Assembly: GCA_022572105.1 (NCBI GenBank)
Contig: JACZWN010000185.1
Span: 1-6,481, forward strand
DNA length: 6,481 bases
Origin: Pseudomonadota bacterium
GTDB lineage: Bacteria; Pseudomonadota; Alphaproteobacteria; Kiloniellales; J153
Direction: 5' to 3'
Part shown: piece by piece, positions 1-5,284 of the stretch
Numbering within the stretch: position 1 is the first letter of the stretch
How the letters are laid out: each line of letters begins with the position of its first letter
The notes under the pieces: model-generated
What the model saw: only the letters and a program-made list of their open reading frames with translations
Database searches by the model: none
What the model was told of the DNA's origin: nothing
Position numbers and translations under genes: made by a program

Positions 1-181
1 CATCGACAAGGTCGTGCCCGAACCCGTCGGCGGCGCCCAGCGCGGCAAGGGCGAGACCATCGCCGCCGTCGGCGAGGCGCTGGAGAAGGCCCTGCGCGAG
101 GTCATCGGCGTCGAGGGCGGCGTGTTGCGCGCCCGCCGGCGAGAGAGATTCCTCGAGATGGGCAAGAAGGGACTCGGTTAG
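1..181 (+). CDS. accA: Acetyl-CoA carboxylase carboxyltransferase subunit alpha, C-terminal end (partial)
   Basis: The last 59 codons of a gene that begins upstream of the window; the reading frame starts at base 2 and ends with TAG at 179-181. The translation begins IDKVVPEPVGGAQRGKGET and continues through an AAVGEALEKAL helix to the tail RARRRERFLEMGKKGLG. This matches the C-terminal end of AccA as I know it: an I-D-x-V/I-V/I-P-E-P-x-G-G-A stretch, then AAxGxAL, then a closing basic RRxRFLxMG segment. AccA pairs with AccD to form the carboxyltransferase half of acetyl-CoA carboxylase, moving CO2 from carboxybiotin to acetyl-CoA to give malonyl-CoA for fatty acid synthesis in the cytoplasm. 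The catalytic core lies outside the window, so its intactness cannot be judged. It converges on secA across a 168-base gap. Confidence 0.9.
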   Translation, partial: IDKVVPEPVGGAQRGKGETIAAVGEALEKALREVIGVEGGVLRARRRERFLEMGKKGLG

Positions 182-192
182 AGCCCTTTCCG

Positions 193-271
193 TAATTAAG
201 GGGACACCATACTTAATTATCCGTCCCGGTAATTTGGCGACTAGTAATTAAGTATGGTGTCACCTTAATTG
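193..271. repeat. REP/BIME-like AT-rich inverted repeat pair
   Basis: Bases 193-219 and 245-271 are inverted copies of each other: read as reverse complements they agree at 25 of 27 positions, with a 25-base spacer at 220-244. Each arm is also a small inverted repeat. In the left arm TAATTAAG (193-200) pairs with CTTAATTA (212-219) around an 11-base loop; in the right arm TAATTAAG (245-252) pairs with CTTAATT at 264-270. Two hairpins in opposite orientation with a short spacer is the layout of a BIME (paired REP sequences). The core TTAAGTATGGTGTC resembles a motif I recall being scattered in many proteobacterial genomes near IS200/IS605-like REP-associated tyrosine transposases; that link is recollection. 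No transposase is present. The element could also act as an mRNA 3' stabiliser or weak bidirectional terminator. Confidence 0.75.
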
Positions 272-295
272 TCACCTTAATTGGTCACCTTAATT
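259..295. repeat. Three tandem copies of a 12-base unit
   Basis: The 12-mer GTCACCTTAATT occurs at 259-270, 271-282 and 284-295, with one extra G at 283 before the third copy. The first copy is the outer part of the right arm of the inverted repeat, so copies two and three look like local expansion of the repeat edge, through replication slippage or repeated processing of the element. Confidence 0.85.
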
Positions 296-349
296 GCGAT
301 TAATGCCCGGCGGCCCGTGCCCGCCGGTGCTTGCGCGGTCCCGGCGGCT

Positions 350-3055
350 TCAGGCCAGCCGGCCGTGACAATGCTTGTATTTGCGGCCCGAGCCGCAGAG
401 GCAGGGCGTGTTGCGCCCGACCTTGCCCCACAGCGCGGCGCCGCCCAGCGTGGGCCCGCCCAGCCGTCCGCGCGACACCCCCGGCGGCGGGAAGGGCGAG
501 CTGTCCTCGCCGTTGCCCGGCGAGGCGCGGTGTTCCCGCCGCCGCCGCGGCGGCGGCGCGAGGTCGCTCTCGCCCGGGGCGATGCGCAGCTCAAGGTGCG
601 ACAGCACCATGGTCACGGTGGTGCGCAGGTTGGTGAGCAGGCGCCCGAACAGGTCGAAGGCCTCGCGCTTGTACTCGTTGAGCGGGTCGCGCTGGCCGTA
701 GGCGCGCAGGAAGATGCCGTGGCGCAGGTGGTCGAGGGTCAGCAGGTGGTCCTTCCACTGCTTATCGAGGACCATGAGCAGAATCTGCTTCTCCAGCGAG
801 CGCATGATCTCCTCGCCGTAGTTGGCGAGCTTGGCCGCCATCTTGCGGTTGGAGGCATCGAGGATGCGCTCGCGGATCTCCGGGTCGGCGATGCCTTCCT
901 CCTTGGCCCAGTCCTCGATCGGCAGGTCGAGGCCGAGGATGCGCAGAGTTTCGGTGTGCAGTCCGCTCGTGTCCCACTGCTCGGCGTAGGCGCCGGGGGG
1001 GATATGATGCTCGACCAGATTCTCGATCACGTCGTGGCGCATATCGGACACCGTGTCGTGAACGTCGCTGACGCGCATCAGGTCCTTGCGCTGCTCGTAG
1101 ACGACCTTGCGTTGATCGTTCATCACGTCGTCGTATTTGAGCAGGTTCTTGCGGATCTCGAAGTTGCGCGCCTCGACCTTCTCCTGGGCCTTTTCCAGCG
1201 CCTTGTTGACCCAGGGGTGGACGATCGCCTCGCCCTCTTCCAGGCCCAGCTTGCGGAGCATTGAATCCATGCGCTCGGAGCCGAAGATGCGCATCAGGTC
1301 GTCTTCCAGGCTCAAGTAGAACTTGGAGGCGCCGGGGTCGCCCTGGCGGCCCGAACGGCCGCGCAGCTGGTTGTCGATGCGCCGGCTTTCGTGGCGCTCG
1401 GTGCCGATGATCATAACCCCGCCCGACCCGATAACGACCTGGCGCGCGGCCTCGATCTCCGCCTCGATCTTCGCGATCTTTTTGGCGCGGGCGGCCTCGT
1501 CCTCGATCTTCGCGGCTTCCTGGCTGACGCGCATGTCGAAGTTGCCGCCGAGCTGGATGTCGGTGCCGCGCCCGGCCATGTTGGTGGCGATCGTGACCAT
1601 GCCCGGCGCGCCGGCCTGGGCGATGATGTAGGCCTCTTGCTCGTGGTAGCGGGCGTTCAGCACCTGGTGCGCGATCTTGCGCTTCTTGAGCAGATCGGAG
1701 AGGATTTCCGACTTCTCGATCGAGACCGTGCCCACCAGCATCGGCTGCTTGCGCGACCGGCAGTCCTCGATGACGGCCAGGATGGCGTCCAGCTTCTCCT
1801 TGGTGGTGCGGTAGACCTCGTCGTCGTCGTCGATGCGGACGCAGGGCAGGTTGGTCGGGACATCGATCACCTCGAGGTCGTAGGTGTCCAAGAGCTCGGC
1901 CGCCTCGGTCATGGCCGTACCGGTCATGCCGGCCAGCTTCGGATAGAGCCGGAAGTAGTTCTGGAAGGTGATCGAGGCGAGCGTCTGGTTCTCCTGCTGG
2001 ATCGACACGCCCTCCTTGGCCTCGAGCGCCTGGTGCTGGCCGTCCGAATAGCGCCGGCCTTCCATCATGCGGCCGGTGAACTCGTCGATGATGATGATCT
2101 TGTCGTCCTTGACGATGTACTCGTTGTCGCGCTGGAACAGCATGTGCGCGCGTAGCGCCTGGTTGGCGTGGTGCAGGAGGTTCACGTTCTCGATGTCGTA
2201 GAGCGAGTCGGGGCCAAGCAGCCCGACCTCGCGCAGAATCTCCTCGATGCGCTCGGTGCCCGATTCGGTGAACGTGACGGTGCGCGCCTTCTCGTCCTTT
2301 TCGTAGTGCTCGGCCTCGAGCCGCGGGATCACGGCGTCGACCTTGACGTACATCTCCGAGGAGTCCTCGGTCGGCCCGGAGATGATGAGCGGCGTGCGCG
2401 CCTCGTCGATCAGGATGAAGTCGACCTCGTCGACGATCGCGTAGTTGAAGTCACGCTGAACCATTTCGTGCAGCTGGAACTTCATGTTGTCGCGCAGGTA
2501 GTCGAAACCGAGTTCGTTGTTGGTGCCATAGGTCACGTCGCAGGCGTAAGCCGCGCGCCGCTCGGAGTCGTCCAGCCCGTGCACGATGCAGCCGACCGAG
2601 AGGCCGAGGAACTCGTAGATCTGGCCCATCCATGCGGCGTCGCGCTGGGCCAAGTAGTCGTTCACGGTGACCACGTGAACGCCGCGTTCTGCGAGCGCGT
2701 TGAGATAGACCGGCAGGGTCGCCACCAGGGTCTTGCCCTCGCCGGTCTTCATCTCGGAGATCATGCCCCGGTGCAGCACCATCCCGCCCAGGAGCTGGAC
2801 GTCGAAGGGGCGCTGGCCGAGGGTTCGCTTGGCCGCCTCGCGGACCGTGGCGAAGGCCTCGACCAGGAGGTCGTCCAGCTCCTCGCCATCGGCCACGCGC
2901 CGGCGGAACGCCGTGGTGCGGGCGCGCAGGTCGTCGTCGCCGAGCGCCTCGAGCTCGGGCTCGAGCGCGTTGATCGCCGCGACCGCCGGATCCAGTTCCT
3001 TGAGGAACCGTTCATTGGCGGAACCGAACAGCCGCTTGGCGAGCGCGCCGAACAT
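350..3055 (-). CDS. secA: Preprotein translocase subunit SecA (ATPase)
   Basis: Complete 901-residue SecA, the ATP-driven motor that binds preproteins and pushes them through SecYEG at the inner membrane. Order along the protein: N-terminal MFGALAKRLFGSANERFLK; Walker A MKTGEGKT (102-109) in the first nucleotide-binding domain; Walker B-like VDEVDFILIDEAR with D209/E210; the preprotein cross-linking region from about 225 to 370; second nucleotide-binding domain with TNMAGRGTDI (491-500) and QLRGRSGRQGDPG (563-575); helical scaffold and wing regions with LDHLRHGIFLRAYGQRDP (about 774-791); a proline- and arginine-rich linker (about 830-880); and a zinc-binding tail with C885, C887, C896 and H897. 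The length matches the family. The start was set at 3055, not 40 codons upstream, because homologues begin MFxxLxK and a GAGG ribosome site lies 6 bases ahead. No key residue is missing. It is divergent from the isomerase genes and convergent with accA. Confidence 0.98.
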   Translation of the reverse strand: MFGALAKRLFGSANERFLKELDPAVAAINALEPELEALGDDDLRARTTAFRRRVADGEELDDLLVEAFATVREAAKRTLGQRPFDVQLLGGMVLHRGMISEMKTGEGKTLVATLPVYLNALAERGVHVVTVNDYLAQRDAAWMGQIYEFLGLSVGCIVHGLDDSERRAAYACDVTYGTNNELGFDYLRDNMKFQLHEMVQRDFNYAIVDEVDFILIDEARTPLIISGPTEDSSEMYVKVDAVIPRLEAEHYEKDEKARTVTFTESGTERIEEILREVGLLGPDSLYDIENVNLLHHANQALRAHMLFQRDNEYIVKDDKIIIIDEFTGRMMEGRRYSDGQHQALEAKEGVSIQQENQTLASITFQNYFRLYPKLAGMTGTAMTEAAELLDTYDLEVIDVPTNLPCVRIDDDDEVYRTTKEKLDAILAVIEDCRSRKQPMLVGTVSIEKSEILSDLLKKRKIAHQVLNARYHEQEAYIIAQAGAPGMVTIATNMAGRGTDIQLGGNFDMRVSQEAAKIEDEAARAKKIAKIEAEIEAARQVVIGSGGVMIIGTERHESRRIDNQLRGRSGRQGDPGASKFYLSLEDDLMRIFGSERMDSMLRKLGLEEGEAIVHPWVNKALEKAQEKVEARNFEIRKNLLKYDDVMNDQRKVVYEQRKDLMRVSDVHDTVSDMRHDVIENLVEHHIPPGAYAEQWDTSGLHTETLRILGLDLPIEDWAKEEGIADPEIRERILDASNRKMAAKLANYGEEIMRSLEKQILLMVLDKQWKDHLLTLDHLRHGIFLRAYGQRDPLNEYKREAFDLFGRLLTNLRTTVTMVLSHLELRIAPGESDLAPPPRRRREHRASPGNGEDSSPFPPPGVSRGRLGGPTLGGAALWGKVGRNTPCLCGSGRKYKHCHGRLA
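537..558. repeat. Perfect 22-base GC palindrome inside secA
   Basis: Bases 537-547 are exactly complementary to 548-558 when folded (CGCCGCCGCCG against its own reverse complement), with no spacer. On the coding strand it encodes the Pro-Pro-Arg-Arg-Arg part of the variable linker just before the SecA zinc-binding tail, around residues 834-840. It most likely reflects repetitive CCG/CGG codons in a low-constraint linker; no regulatory role is shown. Confidence 0.8.
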
Positions 3056-3061
3056 GCAAAA

Positions 3062-3065
3062 CCTC
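3062..3065 (-). promoter_or_regulatory. Ribosome binding site of secA
   Basis: On the minus strand GAGG (3065 to 3062) lies 6 bases upstream of the ATG at 3055. It decides the secA start in favour of MFGALAK and against the in-frame upstream extension, which runs back through the promoter-like sequence. Confidence 0.75.
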
Positions 3066-3109
3066 GAGGCTGGAATGAGGGTGGGGAAAGTCCCGTATCG
3101 CGTTGTGGA

Positions 3110-3138
3110 GACATAGGCTGCCGGGCGGGGTCTGTCAA
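3110..3138 (-). promoter_or_regulatory. Probable secA promoter (-35/-10)
   Basis: On the minus strand a perfect TTGACA (3138 to 3133) is followed by a 17-base spacer and TATGTC (3115 to 3110), which matches TATAAT at 3 of 6 positions. Housekeeping sigma-70 promoters of alphaproteobacteria typically keep a strong -35 and a looser -10, so this fits. Transcription would start near 3103, leaving a leader of roughly 48 bases before the secA ATG. I saw no SecM-like arrest peptide or other regulatory ORF in that leader. Confidence 0.6.
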
Positions 3139-3215
3139 CGCCGGCCCGGCCCGGCGGCGCGGGTCCTTGGGACACCCCCCGGGGGCCCGGCCTGGGGCCC
3201 GCCAGCTTGTCGTTC

Positions 3216-3243
3216 TTGTCCTTCCGCGCCTGAGGTGCATGAT
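3216..3243 (+). promoter_or_regulatory. Weak candidate promoter for the isomerase-argJ unit
   Basis: TTGTCC (3216-3221, 4 of 6 to the -35 consensus) is followed by a 16-base spacer and CATGAT (3238-3243, 4 of 6 to the -10 consensus). Transcription would begin near 3250, only about 12 bases before the ATG at 3262. If real, it would favour the downstream GTG at 3295 as the translated start. The match is weak enough to arise by chance. Confidence 0.25.
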
Positions 3244-3261
3244 TGAGCCGGGGTGGCCGGA

Positions 3262-4239
3262 ATGCCCGACCGCCGATCCCATGGAGCCCGACTGGTGAGA
3301 CGCGCGAGGCTCGCTTCCCTGGTCTTTACCGCCGCCCTGCTGGCCGGCGCCGAGGGCGCCTGGGCGCAAGCCTTCACCGACCCGGGCGAGGAAAATCCGG
3401 CTCCGCCGGCGGGCCAGCCAAGGGCCGAAGAATCACCCAGCGCCGAACCACCCGGAACGAAGCGTTTGGGCACCGCGCTGGAGGAGATCGCCAAGGAAGA
3501 CCCCTTGCTGGCCAGGGTCAATGGCGAGGAAATCCGCTGGACCGACATCGTCGAGTCGGCGCGCGGCCTGCCGGAGCAATACCGCTCCCAGATCGAGGTC
3601 ATCTTTCCGGCCCTGTTGGAGCGCCTGATCGACGTGCGGCTCATCGCCTGGGCCGGGCGCCAGGCCGGGCTGGCCGAGGACGCGGCGGTGCGCAGGCAAG
3701 TCGCCGAGTTCGAGGACCGGTTGATCAGCAAAATCTTCATCCGGCGCGAGGTCGCGGATCGGATCACCCGCGCAATGGTGCGCGCCCGCTACGACGCCTA
3801 TGCGGCGGGGGTCGCCGCGCGCGCCGAGGTGCGCGCCCGGCATATCCTGCTGGACAGCGAGGAGGACGCCAAGGCGGCCATCGCGGCGCTCGACGCGGGC
3901 GCCGACTTCGCCGAACTGGCGCAAGAGCGCTCCCTGGGGCCGACCGCGGATCGGGGCGGAGATCTAGACTATTTCACGCGCAACAACATGACGCCCGCGT
4001 TCGCCGAGGCGGCCTTCGCGCTGGAGGCCGGCGAATACAGCCGGGCGCCGGTCAAGACCGCGTTCGGCTGGCACGTGATCAAGGTCGAGGACCGCCGCGC
4101 CGAGGCGCCGGCCGGGTTCTTCGAGATGCGCAACCGCCTGCAAGCGGAGATGGCCCGTGAATTGATGGACGAGTTCCTGCGCGCCCTGCGCGAGCGCGCC
4201 GAGATCGAGCTCTACCCCGAGGCCGAGCGCGCCCAATAG
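3262..4239 (+). CDS. Exported parvulin-type peptidyl-prolyl cis-trans isomerase, copy 1
   Basis: A 325-residue PpiC/SurA/PrsA-like periplasmic foldase that would catalyse proline isomerisation in secreted proteins. Order: basic N-terminus with hydrophobic stretch LASLVFTAALLAGAEG and a likely cleavage at AWA|QA near residue 36; a Pro/Glu-rich, probably disordered linker (about 38-78); a helical SurA-N-like region (80-188) opening DPLLARVNGEEI; and a parvulin domain (189-279). Expected active-site residues are visible: H194 in ARHILL, D234 in GGDLDYF, M243, F247, and H271 in FGWHVIKVE. A short helical tail ends ERAQ. No lipobox cysteine is seen, so it is probably soluble, unlike Gram-positive PrsA. 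The start is uncertain: GTG 3253, ATG 3262 (GGGGTGG upstream) or GTG 3295 (GGAG 8 bases upstream, giving a compact MRRARLASL signal peptide) are all in frame. It is divergent from secA and paralogous to the next gene. Family assignment is firm; clients are unknown. Confidence 0.92.
   Translation: MPDRRSHGARLVRRARLASLVFTAALLAGAEGAWAQAFTDPGEENPAPPAGQPRAEESPSAEPPGTKRLGTALEEIAKEDPLLARVNGEEIRWTDIVESARGLPEQYRSQIEVIFPALLERLIDVRLIAWAGRQAGLAEDAAVRRQVAEFEDRLISKIFIRREVADRITRAMVRARYDAYAAGVAARAEVRARHILLDSEEDAKAAIAALDAGADFAELAQERSLGPTADRGGDLDYFTRNNMTPAFAEAAFALEAGEYSRAPVKTAFGWHVIKVEDRRAEAPAGFFEMRNRLQAEMARELMDEFLRALRERAEIELYPEAERAQ
3283..3286 (+). promoter_or_regulatory. Alternative ribosome binding site inside the annotated start of copy 1
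   Basis: GGAG at 3283-3286 lies 8 bases before an in-frame GTG at 3295. It is a better Shine-Dalgarno match than those upstream of GTG 3253 or ATG 3262, so the true protein may begin MRRARLASL and be 314 residues long. Confidence 0.4.
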
Positions 4240-4400
4240 GCGTGAAAGCCGAGTTTCACGGCGGCGCCCGGGCCGCGACCGGGCGCAAGGCCGGTCCTTG
4301 TGCCGGCGGGCGGCGCATGCATGATGCCCGTGGAGAGGACGCCACGGCGATCCGGCGCGACGGCGCGCGCGAGCCGCCCGGAAAAGGGGAGTTCGAGTCC
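4240..4400 (+). other. Structured gap between the two isomerase genes
   Basis: This 161-base stretch is open in frame with the downstream gene from GTG 4242, but the implied 53-residue extension resembles no known isomerase N-terminus and would bury the signal peptide, so I treat it as non-coding. Two perfect stems come directly after the stop codon: CGTGAAA (4241-4247) with TTTCACG (4254-4260), loop of 6; and GCGCCCGG (4264-4271) with CCGGGCGC (4279-4286), loop of 7. A third, weaker one is CGTGG (4329-4333) with CCACG (4342-4346). GACCGG (4277-4282) with CCGGTC (4291-4296) competes with the second. None is followed by a T-run, so they look more like mRNA processing or stabilising structures, or Rho-region features, than intrinsic terminators. 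No convincing promoter was found. Confidence 0.5.
4388..4391 (+). promoter_or_regulatory. Ribosome binding site of isomerase copy 2
   Basis: GGAG, within AAAAGGGGAG, lies 9 bases upstream of ATG 4401. It fixes the start at MSDRRVLAG, immediately before the signal peptide, and rejects the in-frame GTG at 4242. Confidence 0.75.
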
Positions 4401-5249
4401 ATGTCCGACCGCCGCGTTTTGGCCGGCGCCGTCGTTATGGCGCTGTTCGCCTTCCCCGCGGCCCTTCACGCCCAACAAGACGGGGCGCCGGACGATCCCG
4501 TCGTCGCCCGCGTCGACGGCGAGGCGATCCGCCAGTCGGATGTCATGGAGGCGGCGCGCGCGTTGCCGCCCCAGTACCAGGGCCAGTTGACGCAGATCTA
4601 TCCGCTCCTGGTGCGGCGGCTGGTCGACTTCAAGCTGGCCGGCAAGGCCGGCCGGGCCGCCGGGCTGGCCGATGACGAGGCGGTCAGGGCGCGCGTGGCC
4701 AAAGCCGAGGAGCAGGCGATCCGCGAGGTCTACCTCGAGCGGGAGGTCTTGGCGCGGATCACCGACGACGGCCTCCAGGCCCGCTACAAGGTCTACCTGG
4801 CGAACAATCCGCCGGCGACCGAGCACCACGCGCGCCACATCCTGGTCACCTCCGAGGAGGCGGCGCGCGGGGTCATCGCCAAGCTCGACGAGGGCGCGGA
4901 CTTCGCCGAGCTGGCCAAGGAGCGCTCGACCGGCCCTTCGGGGGCGCAGGGCGGCGACCTCGGCTATTTCACCGCCGACCAGATGGTGCCGGAGTTCTCC
5001 GCGGCCGCGGCCAAGCTCGAGCCCGGTCAGTATTCCAAGGACCCGGTCCAGACTCAGTTCGGTTGGCACGTGATCAAGGTCGAGGACCGCCGGACCGCCG
5101 AGCCGCCGGGCTTCGAGGAGGTCGAGCCACAGCTGCGCGAGGGAATGGCGCGCGCGGCCGTGGAGGCCATCTTCAAGCAACTGCGCGATGGCGCGACCAT
5201 CGAGATCGTTTCGGCGGCCGCCGCGCCGGAAGGCACCGCCGCGCAATAG
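4401..5249 (+). CDS. Exported parvulin-type peptidyl-prolyl cis-trans isomerase, copy 2
   Basis: A 282-residue paralogue of the preceding gene with the same predicted role: proline isomerisation and folding of exported proteins in the periplasm. The N-terminus MSDRRVLAGAVVMALFAFP is a clear signal peptide with probable cleavage at LHA|QQ after residue 24; no lipobox cysteine follows. A short linker leads to a helical region (32-140) opening DPVVARVDGEAI, then the parvulin domain (141-231) with H146 in ARHILV, D186 in GGDLGYF, M195, F199 and H223 in FGWHVIKVE, and a helical tail ending in an Ala-rich stretch. From residue 32 to about 269 it aligns with copy 1 (80 to about 317) without a single gap, but it lacks the Pro/Glu-rich linker that copy 1 carries after its signal peptide. 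The start follows GGAG at 4388. argJ begins 35 bases downstream, suggesting co-transcription. Which copy is ancestral cannot be told from here. Confidence 0.94.
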   Translation: MSDRRVLAGAVVMALFAFPAALHAQQDGAPDDPVVARVDGEAIRQSDVMEAARALPPQYQGQLTQIYPLLVRRLVDFKLAGKAGRAAGLADDEAVRARVAKAEEQAIREVYLEREVLARITDDGLQARYKVYLANNPPATEHHARHILVTSEEAARGVIAKLDEGADFAELAKERSTGPSGAQGGDLGYFTADQMVPEFSAAAAKLEPGQYSKDPVQTQFGWHVIKVEDRRTAEPPGFEEVEPQLREGMARAAVEAIFKQLRDGATIEIVSAAAAPEGTAAQ

Positions 5250-5284
5250 GGAGCTCGATCCAAAACATTCTTCTGGGGGTGCTC

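Larger units (their letters stand above)
182..349. other. Convergent intergenic region between accA and secA
   Basis: No gene is seen here. The first two thirds (about 191-303) are strongly AT-rich in a window that is otherwise about two-thirds G+C, and consist almost wholly of the inverted and tandem repeats listed separately. The remainder (about 304-349) returns to GC-rich sequence. Both flanking genes end here, so any hairpin formed in RNA would lie in the 3' untranslated region of both transcripts. No stem followed by a run of five or more T was found on either strand, so a classical intrinsic terminator is not supported. Confidence 0.7.

Noticed and set aside
193..295. CRISPR array or riboswitch at the AT-rich repeats
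   Set aside because: The 12-base units are directly abutting with no spacers, and there is no Cas gene; the location after both stop codons and the simple nested hairpins do not fit a riboswitch.
281..1264. Long open frames antisense to secA, such as 281-1264, 1391-2155 and 2168-3298 on the plus strand
   Set aside because: They mirror the secA codons in a GC-rich genome where stop codons are rare in shadow frames, and their translations are low-complexity Val/Leu/Asp/His-rich sequence with no domain.
3056..3175. 40-codon in-frame N-terminal extension of secA beginning at 3175
   Set aside because: Homologous SecA proteins begin at MFGALAK-like sequence, a GAGG site sits 6 bases ahead of ATG 3055, and the extension runs across the probable promoter.
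3274..3312. Twin-arginine (Tat) signal in isomerase copy 1
   Set aside because: The RRARLASL stretch lacks the hydrophobic pair expected right after RRx and the usual preceding S/T; a Sec signal peptide explains it better.
3243..4160. 305-codon plus-strand frame overlapping isomerase copy 1 in another phase
   Set aside because: The translation is Arg/Gly/Ala-rich without any motif, while the overlapping frame encodes a complete signal peptide and parvulin domain.
4298..4326. Possible promoter for isomerase copy 2 (TTGTGC with a 17-base spacer)
   Set aside because: The sequence in the -10 position, ATGATG, matches the consensus at only 1 of 6 positions.
4242..4400. 53-codon in-frame N-terminal extension of isomerase copy 2 from GTG 4242
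   Set aside because: It would place a polar Arg/Gly-rich segment ahead of a clear signal peptide, has no visible ribosome site, and lies on top of strong hairpins; ATG 4401 has GGAG 9 bases upstream.
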